Shown piece after piece: positions 9,377 to 19,400 of a stretch of 52,379 bases of DNA. The stretch lies in assembly GCA_002787775.1 (NCBI GenBank), contig PCUW01000009.1, positions 25,935 to 78,313 of the forward strand. Reading direction: 5' to 3'. The notes under the pieces are model-generated. The model was not told where the DNA came from. It worked only from the letters and a program-made list of their open reading frames with translations, and made no database searches. Numbering within the stretch: the first letter of the stretch is position 1; every line of letters starts with the position of its first letter. The translations under genes were made by a program, and so were the position numbers. Source of the stretch: Bdellovibrionales bacterium CG12_big_fil_rev_8_21_14_0_65_38_15 (lineage in GTDB: Bacteria > Bdellovibrionota > Bacteriovoracia > Bacteriovoracales > Bacteriovoracaceae).

Positions 9377-10446
9377 GATCGCCAGTCGCTAGGAAGGTTT
9401 TTGTAATCGACTAGCATCTCATTCAAATTTCGAGCACCTGTTTTTACTAACGCTTGATCAATTCCATCACAAACACCTTTTAAAAGTTCAGGGCCTTGGT
9501 AGATAAAGCTTGTATAAACCTGCATGGCCTTGCCACCCAATCTCCAAAATTCCCAAAGATCATCAAAGCTTGAAACACCACCAACTCCAATAAGAGCAAT
9601 GTCTGGTGTTTCTGCTAATTGCTCTAACAGGTAACGTCGAACTTCTTTTGATTTCTGTGCTAATAATTGTCCCGAAACACCACCCTGCCCTATTTCAGGC
9701 ATAATAGTGGTATTGGTTGCAATGAGACCTGACAGATTAAATTTTTTGGCAATGTTCACGCAAGAATCAAGTCCATCTTCAGGAAGATCAGGAGCAACTT
9801 TTAAAAAAAGAGGTGAAGGTTTTGATTGGCGAATAGATGCCAATGATTCAAAAATTTCTGCCAAAGCACTTTCTTGTTGGAGATCTCTAAGTCCCGGAGT
9901 ATTTGGGCTAGAAACGTTAACAACCATATAGTCACAATGATCGGCAAACTTCTCGTATAGTTTAAAATAATCAACAGGGGCTTCATTTGCAGGTGTGACT
10001 TTATTCTTTCCTAAGTTTACGCCCAAACAAATTGGTCTATCAGACTCACTAGTCATTAGAATATTTTCTAAAACCTTATTCATCCCTTGATTATTAAATC
10101 CCATTCGATTTAAAAGAGACTGATCTTCTTTAAGTCTAAAAAGTCTTGGTTTAGGATTTCCACTTTGAGGTTTTGGCGTGACTGTTCCGATTTCAACAGC
10201 TCCAAAAGCTAATTTTGAAAAGAAAGATAACGCTACGGCATTTTTATCAAGGCCGGCTGCAAGACCCAAGGGACCTGTCCACTTTAAGCCAGCAAAATCT
10301 AATTGGTGCTGTGGTTTTAGCGATGCTGAATTAAACAATCCTGCAAGTGCGCTAGGTAAAACTTTAAAACTTCCCATAGAGAGTTCATGAACAAACTCAG
10401 GGTCAATTTTAAAAGCTAATGATCTGAACAGATTATAAATGCTCAT
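9373..10446 (-). CDS. pyrD: Dihydroorotate dehydrogenase (quinone), class 2
   Basis: PyrD oxidises dihydroorotate to orotate in pyrimidine synthesis, passing electrons from FMN to quinone at the inner membrane. The protein has 357 residues and the N-terminal helical extension (residues 1-40) that marks the membrane-bound class 2 enzyme. Diagnostic segments are FGAVEIGTVTPKPQSGNPKP and LLNRMGFNNQG for substrate and FMN binding, VNVSSPNTPGLRDLQ with the catalytic serine region, and LIATNTTI. It begins two bases after the stop of the FlgT-like lipoprotein gene and overlaps the DUF2298 start. Its place in a dnaE operon is unusual but the identity is secure. Confidence 0.96.
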   Translation of the reverse strand: MSIYNLFRSLAFKIDPEFVHELSMGSFKVLPSALAGLFNSASLKPQHQLDFAGLKWTGPLGLAAGLDKNAVALSFFSKLAFGAVEIGTVTPKPQSGNPKPRLFRLKEDQSLLNRMGFNNQGMNKVLENILMTSESDRPICLGVNLGKNKVTPANEAPVDYFKLYEKFADHCDYMVVNVSSPNTPGLRDLQQESALAEIFESLASIRQSKPSPLFLKVAPDLPEDGLDSCVNIAKKFNLSGLIATNTTIMPEIGQGGVSGQLLAQKSKEVRRYLLEQLAETPDIALIGVGGVSSFDDLWEFWRLGGKAMQVYTSFIYQGPELLKGVCDGIDQALVKTGARNLNEMLVDYKNLPSDWRS

Positions 10447-10448
10447 TA

Positions 10449-11366
10449 TTAATAAAGCTGAACGAAATCACCCTCAAGCACAGAACCGCCAGAGTGAAGA
10501 GTTCCAATTGTCCCGTCAGGCCCAAAGTAATCTATAATTTCGATTGTTCCTTTAACATCACCTTTTGATACACCAATCAAGGCTCCTGTTTCAGGATCAA
10601 ATATCTCTTGCCCCTCAGTCAGGACTTTTAAGACATCTCCAATTTGAAGGCCGCTTTCTCTTCCAGCATTAACGTAAATTCTAGTGCCAACGATTTTGGC
10701 AATACGTCCCATCCAATCTAGCTTTCTTGAGATTTCAATCATATTTGGAATAGCTTTTCTGGCCGCGACTCTTACTCCATAGCGAAGAAGGTCTCTTCTT
10801 TGATTCATGCTGTTTTCGCGGTCTTCTGCGAAAAATCTGTAAGTTTGATCATCAGCGTAACCGTTAAGAGTTTCTGTATAGATTTCCTTATTGCTATTAA
10901 CATCGAAAATACGAATTTCAAGTTTCGCCTCTGTAAAACTTTTTGTTTCGCGAACAAATCCAATCTCATCAGTTTTTTCACGAACTCGAGCTTCAATCAC
11001 ACGACCAAACACAACAAGATTAACACCTTCGATTTTGGCACGACGTGAAAGCTGAACAAGCTTGACACCACCGCCGGCATAAACTTCTTTAGAACTGCCA
11101 AAAATCTTCATCGCCATCGGATCAACAATAAACTCACCGGTTCTTGAAAGTTCTTTTCGAAGTTCCTCAGTCGCGACGATTCCAAGATCTTCACCACCAT
11201 AAGGGCTTTCATTAAAGAAAGATAAAAGTGCTATTTTCTTTTTTACTGATTGAAATTGTTGGTTTTGAGGCGGAGCTGATCTTCTGCCTTCCATGTCACG
11301 TTGTATAACCCCTTGCGAGCAAGAAATTAAAACTGCGACCATCGATAAATAAGCGATAAACTTCAT
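10449..11366 (-). CDS. Lipoprotein with TolB/CsgG-like and FlgT C-terminal-like domains
   Basis: I start this gene at the ATG at 11366. The longer frame to 11420 would overlap the upstream gene, and the shorter form begins with a clean lipoprotein signal ending in VLISC. The 305-residue product has a region (KKIALLSFFNES through VVFGRVIEARV) like the nucleotide-free TolB/CsgG fold. Its C-terminal domain, with VNAGRESGLQIGDVL, GQEIFDPETG and EGDFVQLY, resembles FlgT_C. FlgT is a flagellar outer-membrane-associated protein, so an outer-membrane or flagellar-basal role is plausible. It lies four bases downstream of the secreted-protein gene at 11371, suggesting the two products act together. Confidence 0.75.
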   Translation of the reverse strand: MKFIAYLSMVAVLISCSQGVIQRDMEGRRSAPPQNQQFQSVKKKIALLSFFNESPYGGEDLGIVATEELRKELSRTGEFIVDPMAMKIFGSSKEVYAGGGVKLVQLSRRAKIEGVNLVVFGRVIEARVREKTDEIGFVRETKSFTEAKLEIRIFDVNSNKEIYTETLNGYADDQTYRFFAEDRENSMNQRRDLLRYGVRVAARKAIPNMIEISRKLDWMGRIAKIVGTRIYVNAGRESGLQIGDVLKVLTEGQEIFDPETGALIGVSKGDVKGTIEIIDYFGPDGTIGTLHSGGSVLEGDFVQLY

Positions 11367-11370
11367 ATTC

Positions 11371-12750
11371 CTATCCTTGAGTAGAAGCTTTAGTTGCTTT
11401 TGGAACAACTGGCTGATCAATCAGCATAAGAGTCATTTCTGTAGGTTTTTCAGGATTAACTTGAAGAACCTTTCCACTTCCAAGTGCAGAACCGGTAATG
11501 CTTCGTAAGAACTTTTGAAGGTTTTCCTTGTTGCCTCTAAAAGTCATAGAAAGCTCGCCTTTAGAACCATTAAAACCAACGACTTCCGTTCTTGCTTGAT
11601 GGACTACCCCTTTATTAACAAGAAGAGTTCCAACATCAACTAAGTCTTGAATTGATGCTAATGAACTTATGTAAAGTCTGTAGTCATGCTTAGCTTTAGA
11701 GATTTCACCCATTGATTTGTGAGCGACTTCGAAGGCAGCAAGCGGTTTGCTATAAACCATGCTAGCAAGGCTTGAACTAAACGACTTTTGATCGTCAGTA
11801 TAGAAAAGTTTACGTTCTGTTTCTAAATCTTCTTGAGCGACAGAATGATTTGTTTTTAATTCAATCATTAAGACATCACCACTGACACTGATTTTTCTTT
11901 TTTTCAAAAGATCATCGTCACTCAGTTTATCAAGCTCCATTTCAACTTTAAGCCAAAGTCCCGATGAGAATCTAGAAAAATTCCCACTACCACTTTCAAC
12001 TTTTTGATTAAACTCAAGGTCTCTTGGAATTAACAAAAATTCTCTAAGCTCGCGCTCTAAACTTTCATCAGTAAAAACGACTTCTTCGATTTGGCCTAAA
12101 AATTTCGTATCAATGTATTTTTGCCAATGAGTTTTAACAACATCGGTAAAGTCCGTTCCAACTTCAACTCCTGCATCACTCCAGGTCATATGATCAAGTT
12201 TAAAGTTTGCGGTTATAAATAGTGTCTTATACTTTCGATCTATATCGTCTGAAGTAAATCGAAGATAGAGTTCGTTAACGTATCGACGGTCAGTCTTTCC
12301 CTCAATAAGATAATAGCGGGATTGGGGGGATTGAGGTGACCTTGTCATTCTCTTTACTGAATACGAATTAAGAACACCTTGTAATCTACCAAAGCGAACA
12401 AGACTAGCTAAACGCTTGGCACGAACAGCCTTATCATAATCGGCTTTTTTATCACGAGGCACTTCGCCGGTTTCATCTGCGTATTTTTCTTTGATTGATT
12501 TTTCAGCAGACTCAAAACTGTCTTTAAATTTTGCATCATACTTTTGCCAAAATAGTTTTTCATCAAGACCTAAACTTTTAAGCTCTTTTGTAATGATATC
12601 TTTCACGGCTTGGTAATGAAGCTGACTTTTAACAAATGTTAATGAGTCCTCATCAGCAGCATAAAAACGACCTTCACCACTTATGACCGACTCGGCATAA
12701 GCTTGAAACTGAAGACCTAATAATAAAAAGAAAAGCGATATAAATTTCAT
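11371..12750 (-). CDS. Secreted protein of unknown function, operon partner of the FlgT-like lipoprotein
   Basis: This 459-residue protein has a signal peptide (FFLLLGLQFQAYAE). Immediately after it comes SGEGRFYAADEDSLTFVKSQ, which recalls the small N-terminal domain of FlgT and LPP20-like proteins. The middle is charged and predicted helical (about residues 60-130). The C-terminal 130 residues contain segments such as IEVVGFNGSKGELSMTF that read as repeated alpha/beta domains. I do not recognise a definite family. It sits 12 bases after dnaE and four bases before the FlgT/TolB-like lipoprotein. The pair may form an envelope complex, but that is inferred from adjacency only. Confidence 0.7.
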   Translation of the reverse strand: MKFISLFFLLLGLQFQAYAESVISGEGRFYAADEDSLTFVKSQLHYQAVKDIITKELKSLGLDEKLFWQKYDAKFKDSFESAEKSIKEKYADETGEVPRDKKADYDKAVRAKRLASLVRFGRLQGVLNSYSVKRMTRSPQSPQSRYYLIEGKTDRRYVNELYLRFTSDDIDRKYKTLFITANFKLDHMTWSDAGVEVGTDFTDVVKTHWQKYIDTKFLGQIEEVVFTDESLERELREFLLIPRDLEFNQKVESGSGNFSRFSSGLWLKVEMELDKLSDDDLLKKRKISVSGDVLMIELKTNHSVAQEDLETERKLFYTDDQKSFSSSLASMVYSKPLAAFEVAHKSMGEISKAKHDYRLYISSLASIQDLVDVGTLLVNKGVVHQARTEVVGFNGSKGELSMTFRGNKENLQKFLRSITGSALGSGKVLQVNPEKPTEMTLMLIDQPVVPKATKASTQG

Positions 12751-12762
12751 TCTAATTCCTAA

Positions 12763-15700
12763 TTAAATCTGCGTATTTCCTACGTCTTCAAGCTTGCCAT
12801 CAACAACAAACTGAACACTATTTCCTTGAAAAACCTCATTGATCTTGGCCGCAAGTTGCGGAGTCGGATTGACAAGGAAATCCTGACCAAAAGGCATTCT
12901 TACTTTATCTTGGTCATGCACCACAATCATGTGAAGAGGCACACTTCCACGGTAACTTAATAATACTTGCTTAAAGCGTTTGAGTCGAGACTCGTTCAAT
13001 TGTTCACGTTCAACACTAATTCGAACCCCAGTCACACGTTCTTCCGCTTGATCTTTGAGTTTTTGAATTTTAGTTGGGAAAAATTTACGAGGTTCCTCCG
13101 CAAGGTTGACCTGTCCTTCCATGATGAGAGGCTCATCACCACCTAGGATCTCTTCATATTCGGCGAAGGTTCTAGGAAAGACGATACATTCGATCTTGCC
13201 AGTTAAATCCTCAAGGGTGGCAAAACACATTTTGTCGCCCTTTTTGGTCAAGATATTTTTACGACCTGAGATTAACCCGGCCAGCATCATTTCACGTTTA
13301 TCGCCACCAGCAAGTTCATGAACTTCGGACACACTCATCGAAGCCATCTGTTTTAGGACATTGGCAAAACGATCGAGTGGATGACCTGAAACATAAATCC
13401 CCATTAAAGCCGCTTCCCATGAAAGCTTTTCACGCTCATCAAAATCTTCAACGGCCGCAATATCTAATTGCAGATTTGAGTCATCAGAGTCAGCTGCATC
13501 TAGATCAAAGAGATTACTTTGACCAAGAGCTTTTTCTTCTTGTTTCTTTTGCGCGTAAGCAACAATCAATTCCATATTTTCAAGCATGGTCTTGCGATTA
13601 AGTTCTTTTTCACAACCGTCAAAGCCACCGACTTTAATCAATGATTCGATGACACGTTTGCCAACGGCCTTAAGATCAACGCGTTCACAAAAGTCGACGA
13701 ACCCAATAAATGGTCCGTTTTCTTCACGCTCACGAATAAGTGCTTCAACAGCACCCTCGCCTACGTTTTTAACCGCGCCCATTCCAAAACGAATATTCTC
13801 TTCTACAACGTTGAACAACCACATTGACTCGTTGACGTCTGGAGGAAGAACTTGAATGCCACGTCCTCTACAGTCATTAATGTAGGCCGTAACTTTATCC
13901 ATATTGGAAAGTTCTGTTGATAAAAGTCCTGCAAAGAAAGCCGCTGGATAATATTTTTTAAGAAAGGCCGTTTGATAAGCAATCAAGGCATAAGCGACGG
14001 CGTGAGACTTGTTAAATCCGTAAGCCGCAAATTTAGCCATCAATTCGAAGAGATCAACCGCTTTTTTCTCATCATAGCCGCGCTCAATCGCACCTTGACG
14101 GAAAATTTCACGGTGGCGATCCATTTCTTCAACTTTCTTCTTACCCATCGCACGGCGAAGCATATCGGCTTGACCAAGAGTATATCCACCAACGATACGG
14201 GCAACGTTCATCACCTGTTCTTGGTAAACGATTACGCCGTACGTGTCTTTTAGAACAGGTGCGAGATCTTCAAAAGGAAAGGTCATCTCTTTTCGGCCGT
14301 GCTTGATTTCAATAAAGTCATCAACCATTCCCGATTCGAGTGGGCCTGGGCGATAAAGAGCGTTAATCGCCGTAATATCATCAAGCGTGTTTGGCTTGAT
14401 TCGTTTACACAGCTCAATCATGCCCGAGCTTTCAAGCTGGAAAACACCGATGGTCTCGCCGTCTCCAATAAAATCATAAACAGAGCTGTCTTCAAGATCG
14501 ATATCTTCAATATCAAAGTCAGCGTCCTTATCTCGACGAATAAATTTTTGAGCGTGATCGATGACTGTTAGAGTTTTAAGTCCAAGGAAATCGAATTTAA
14601 CCAGACCAATTTTTTCAGAAAAGTCTTTATCAAACTGAACAACCTTCTCGCCTTCTTTTCCTTTAAATAAAGGGCAATAACTTACAAGAGGCTTATTGGT
14701 GATAATAACGCCAGCAGCATGGATCGAAGCGTGGCGAAGTAATCCTTCAAGGCGTCTTGAGATACTAATGATTTGTCTGATCTTTGGATCAGTTTCCATT
14801 AGCTCTCTAAGTTTTGGCTCCATCTCAAGTGCTTTTTCTAACGTAATTCCTAGTTCTTCAGGAATAAGTTTAGAAAGCATATCGGCTTCGGAATATGGCA
14901 GAGCAAACACTCTGGCCACGTCACGAATAACGGCTTTGGCCTGAAGCTTACCGAAAGTAATAATTTGACCAACACGGTCTTCGCCATATTTTTGAGTTAC
15001 ATAATCAATGACTCGACCACGACCACTTTGACAAAAGTCGACGTCAAAGTCCGGCATTGAAATACGTTCAGGGTTTATGAAACGTTCGAAAAGTAAGTTG
15101 AATGGTAGAGGATCAACGTTAGTGATATCTAGAGAATAGGCAACAAGCGAGCCTGCACCAGAACCACGACCTGGGCCTACTGGAATACCATTATCTTTTG
15201 ACCACTTGATGAAGTCCGAAACGATAAGAAAGTATCCAGGAAATCCCATCTGAAGAATCATTTTGACTTCGTCTTCAAGACGCTGCCAATACTTAGGTTT
15301 TAATTCTGATTCCCAGTTTTCTTGCTCAACAAGTTTTCTAAAGTGAGGACCAGCGAATCTTTTCTCTAGACCTTCTCGAGACATACGAGTGAAATAATCA
15401 TCAACTGTTTCATCCGTTTCAATCGGATAGTCTGGTAGATGATAAATTTGATTTCCATTATCATCAGTCCATTTAAGTTCGACATTACATTTATCGGCAA
15501 TACGTAATGTATTGTCACAAGCCTCTGGATAATCAGCGAAAGCACGACGCATTTCTTCTGGGCTCTTGTAATAAAATTCTTGAGAGGTCATACGCATACG
15601 ATTTTCATCGGCGTATGTTTTACCAGTCTGTACGCAAAGAAGAACTTCTTGAGCTGTTGCATCTTCTTTGGTCATATAGTGAGCGTCGTTCGTAGCAACA

Positions 15701-16359
15701 ACTTGCATGCCATGCTCTTTGGCATAAGCAACAACTTTCTCGTTAACAATTTTTTGTTCTTCTAATCCGTTTTGTTGAATTTCAAGATAGAAATCATCGC
15801 CAAAGATATCATGAAGCTTTGTAATCGCTTTCTTCGCCTTATCGTCTTGGTCTGTGAAGAAATTGTAGCCAACCTCGCCTTTAAGACAGGCCGTTGTACA
15901 AATTAGTCCCTCAGAGAATTCTTTTAATAAATCTAGATCCGCGCGCGGCTTATAATAAAACCCCTCAAGATAAGCTTGAGATAAAAGCTTACATAAGTTT
16001 TCGTAACCAGTGTTATTTTTACAAAGAAGAATCAAATGGTGAATTTGACGAGAACTCTCTTCTGCATCTTGGTTTGATACAGACTTTGTCTTTTTTGAAG
16101 GGGATCGATCAAAACGCGAGCCTGGTGTAAAATAAATTTCAGAACCAAGAATCGGTTTGATTCCAGCATTTTTACAGCGAGTATAAAAATCAATCGCACC
16201 AAACATGTTTCCATGATCAGTTTGCGCGATGGCCGGAATATTCCATTCCTTCGCTTGGTTGATCAAATCCGGTAAACGAATCGCACCATCAAGAAGTGAG
16301 TATTGTGTATGCAAATGGAGATGGACGAAGCTATCTGGCTGAGATTCTAAAATAGTCAT
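12763..16359 (-). CDS. dnaE: DNA polymerase III subunit alpha
   Basis: This is the 1198-residue replicative polymerase subunit. The N-terminal PHP domain is seen in FVHLHLHTQYSLLDGA. The polymerase active site includes the aspartates of PDFDVDFC near residue 435 and the palm segments HAAGVIITNKPL and YTLGQADMLRRAMGKKK. A C-terminal OB-fold region includes LAGLISGRKN and FATLEDLTGKIECIVFP. Length and domain order are those of DnaE1-type enzymes rather than PolC. The start at 16359 has GAGG seven bases upstream. It heads an operon running through pyrD to the DUF2298 gene. The 135 bp upstream contain a perfect 14 bp palindrome. Confidence 0.97.
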   Translation of the reverse strand: MTILESQPDSFVHLHLHTQYSLLDGAIRLPDLINQAKEWNIPAIAQTDHGNMFGAIDFYTRCKNAGIKPILGSEIYFTPGSRFDRSPSKKTKSVSNQDAEESSRQIHHLILLCKNNTGYENLCKLLSQAYLEGFYYKPRADLDLLKEFSEGLICTTACLKGEVGYNFFTDQDDKAKKAITKLHDIFGDDFYLEIQQNGLEEQKIVNEKVVAYAKEHGMQVVATNDAHYMTKEDATAQEVLLCVQTGKTYADENRMRMTSQEFYYKSPEEMRRAFADYPEACDNTLRIADKCNVELKWTDDNGNQIYHLPDYPIETDETVDDYFTRMSREGLEKRFAGPHFRKLVEQENWESELKPKYWQRLEDEVKMILQMGFPGYFLIVSDFIKWSKDNGIPVGPGRGSGAGSLVAYSLDITNVDPLPFNLLFERFINPERISMPDFDVDFCQSGRGRVIDYVTQKYGEDRVGQIITFGKLQAKAVIRDVARVFALPYSEADMLSKLIPEELGITLEKALEMEPKLRELMETDPKIRQIISISRRLEGLLRHASIHAAGVIITNKPLVSYCPLFKGKEGEKVVQFDKDFSEKIGLVKFDFLGLKTLTVIDHAQKFIRRDKDADFDIEDIDLEDSSVYDFIGDGETIGVFQLESSGMIELCKRIKPNTLDDITAINALYRPGPLESGMVDDFIEIKHGRKEMTFPFEDLAPVLKDTYGVIVYQEQVMNVARIVGGYTLGQADMLRRAMGKKKVEEMDRHREIFRQGAIERGYDEKKAVDLFELMAKFAAYGFNKSHAVAYALIAYQTAFLKKYYPAAFFAGLLSTELSNMDKVTAYINDCRGRGIQVLPPDVNESMWLFNVVEENIRFGMGAVKNVGEGAVEALIREREENGPFIGFVDFCERVDLKAVGKRVIESLIKVGGFDGCEKELNRKTMLENMELIVAYAQKKQEEKALGQSNLFDLDAADSDDSNLQLDIAAVEDFDEREKLSWEAALMGIYVSGHPLDRFANVLKQMASMSVSEVHELAGGDKREMMLAGLISGRKNILTKKGDKMCFATLEDLTGKIECIVFPRTFAEYEEILGGDEPLIMEGQVNLAEEPRKFFPTKIQKLKDQAEERVTGVRISVEREQLNESRLKRFKQVLLSYRGSVPLHMIVVHDQDKVRMPFGQDFLVNPTPQLAAKINEVFQGNSVQFVVDGKLEDVGNTQI

Positions 16360-16422
16360 GAATGGGCCTCGATCGATACATTTGTGTGTGACTTAAATTG
16401 TCTCAGAAATTCAACGAAACGT

Positions 16423-16436
16423 CAGTGTTAACACTG
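16423..16436. promoter_or_regulatory. Perfect 14 bp palindrome, possible operator
   Basis: The sequence CAGTGTTAACACTG is a perfect inverted repeat without a spacer. It sits in the 135 bp divergent intergenic region between dnaE and the RND transporter gene. It has no adjacent U-tract and would make a poor terminator, so a dimeric repressor site is the better reading. It could control the pump, dnaE, or both. The binding protein is unknown and no regulator gene is adjacent. Confidence 0.4.
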
Positions 16437-16494
16437 CGCCCAAATTCCTTCTAAGGAGCTGAATAGTCTCTTTTTTTGCCCTTAGTGCATTGCA

Positions 16495-19400
16495 ATGGTC
16501 ATCAAAATCTGGCACCTTCCTAAAATGTTAAAACGACTTATAAATTCGGCCATAGACAACTCTTTTATCGTTAACCTCGTCTGCGTGTTTTTGCTGGTGA
16601 TCGGCGCAACTGCTCTTCTAACAATGAAGCGAGATTTGGCACCACCCTTTGAATTGAAAATGATTCAAATTCGAGCCAACTTACCTGGAGCAAGTGCTGC
16701 TCAAATGGAAGATTTCGTTACGGCTCCCATTGAAGAAAGCATTCGTGGTTTTTCAGGTATTGAACGAATCAGTTCGAAAACATTTTCTTCCTCGATGGAA
16801 ATTCGCCTCGACTTATTTGAAAGTTTTAATGATGTTGATGATCTTTACTCAAGAGTTGAAAGTGCTGTTAATGCTCTCAAGCGAGACTTACCAGATGATC
16901 TTGATAATCTGGAAGTCGAAAACGTCAAAGTAAATTCTTTTTGGTTTGGCACTTTATCCTTAGTTGGATTTGATGAACAAAATGATGCTCACCTTGCCTG
17001 GACTCGTGGTTTTGGTGATCGACTAAGACGAATTGAAGGCATGACCCGAATTGATGATCGTAGTCCTAAAAAACAAGTTTATGTTCAATTAAGACCAGCT
17101 GATCTTGCCAGATACAGAGTTTCTCTTCCTGAAATAGCGAATAAAGTTAAAAGTGCATTTGCCCTATTACCTCTTGGAGTTATTGAAAAAGAAAGTGGTG
17201 ATATCGTTGTTGAGTTCGATAATACTTTAAAAGAAGTCTCTCAAGTTTCGAATCTTATTATTAAAGGTAATAGCTCCGGTAATGTCGTAAGACTCTACCA
17301 AGTGGCCGATGTGAATTGGCGTCTTCCTCCTGATGATTTGGTCGAGAGAACCATCAACGGTAAATCGAGTTCAACCATTGTTTTATTTAAAGACATGGAC
17401 ACCGATACTTTAGTTCTTCGCGATCGTCTTAATGAAATGCTAGCCAAAGAAACTCCTCCGAATGGACTTGAAATACTCCTCACGGGTGATGGCCCTTCAT
17501 TTATTGAACGACAACTTAATGTATTAACTTCCAATGCTATTTTTGGAATCATTTTAGTTATTGCAATCCTTTATTATTTTCTTGGGTTTAAAGCTGCCGT
17601 CATGACCGCTATAGGTATGCCCTTAGCTTACCTTGCTACTTTTGCAGTTCTTCAATCCCTTGGGATTGCCATTGATATTATTTCTGTCGTTGGCATGATC
17701 TTGGTACTAGGTATCCTCGTTGATGATGCCATTATTGTGACTGAACAATACTCGCAGCACCTTGAAGCCGGCGAAGAACCAAGAGAAGCGGCCGTCAAAG
17801 CTGTGCTTGAAACAATTGGCCCAGTGACAGGAACAGTACTAACAACTCTAGTCGCTTTCATGCCACTACTCTTGGCCGGAGGTGGACTATCAAGTGTTCT
17901 TGCGGCTATTCCATGGGTTGTTATCGCCGCACTAACAATGAGTTGGATTGAATGCTTTTTTATTCTTCCAAACCACCTCGTCCATTTTGTTAAAAAACCG
18001 CTCGATCCAAAAAGATTAAGGCTTATCGACAAGCTTCGTGGCAGTTACGAAAAAGTCCTATGGTTTAGCTTAAGATTTAGATATTCACTCGTTTTTATAT
18101 TTGTAGGCGTTCTCATTGGCTCCATTTGGTATGCCACGGCAAAAGTTCCTTTCAAGTTTGACCTTCGTATTGGTAGCGAGAGATTAAGAGTTCTAGCCGT
18201 TGTTAAAGAGTCTCAAAGTGTTAAAGATACAATCGTGCAGCTTCAACCGATTCAAGAGATCATTAATCGTGTTGATAAAAACCTCTATCAGTATATTGAT
18301 GCAGAGTTTGGTGAAGCAAGAATTTCTGGCGAGAAGTACGAAGGTCCAAAATATGCACAATTTAATATCCGTTTCTCGCAGACCATGGATGATATTGAAA
18401 CAGCAAAGAAATCAGTAAAATCGTTTTTAGAAGAAGAGATTAAAAAAATTGATCAGACTAATTTCGAAAGACTTGAAATCGATCGACGACTCGATGGTTT
18501 TGATGATGCTAAAGACCATTCTTTAAGAGTCGCTGTTTCAGGCAGAGGACGACTCGAAGTTGAAAAACTGCTTAAAGGTGTAAGCGATGTTGCTGAAAAA
18601 GTTGAAGGCTATAAGTCTTTATCTGTAGACCCAAAGCTCTTTGCTGATAGTTGGAGTTTTGAGCCAAATAGACAGGCCCTCACTCAGTATGGGTTGGATC
18701 TATCGAATCTTTCACTCCAAATTCGTGGCTACGTTGCTGAGAGCAAGCTCCATCAACTACGTTGGGACGGCGAAAACGTTAATGTCTACTCCTATATCGC
18801 TCAAGGTGATCGCCTTAATTATGAACAACTCAGCTCTCTTCCTGTTGTTATCGGTGAAGGACAAACGGCAAAATTATCAACCTTTGGTCAGTGGAAAAAA
18901 ACAAGAGCGCTTAAGCGAGTTGATCGTGAGAATGTAGAAAGAGTGATGGCAGTTGAAGTTGCATACTTACCTGAAAAAACGAAGAAAGAAGTCTTTCAAA
19001 CGTCACTTAAAGAAGCCCTCAAACCTTTAGCATTAAGTTTTCCAAACCTTAAGTTTGTGGTTGAAGATGCTGATCTTCAATCAGCAAAAAATAAACAATC
19101 CATGAGCAAGTCAGTGATTTACGCTGTCGCGATGATTCTATTCATTCTTGCCTTAACATTAAATTCGATCATGCAGCCAATACTGATTGGACTTGCGATT
19201 CCTTTTGGTGCCATTGGTGTGATCGCTGCGTTTGCGCTTCATGATAAGGCCATTGATGTGATGGCGATTGTTGGAGTGATTGGAATGGCGGGCGTTGTTG
19301 TCAATGACTCTTTGATCTTAGTGAATTCGATAAATAGAAAATTTGACTTGGGGCTTGGACGAGAAGGTCTTGTAGAAGCTTCGATATCAAGACTTCGCCC

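Noticed and set aside
11367-11420. Longer form of the FlgT-like lipoprotein
   Set aside because: The extra 18 residues overlap the upstream gene and would bury the lipoprotein signal.
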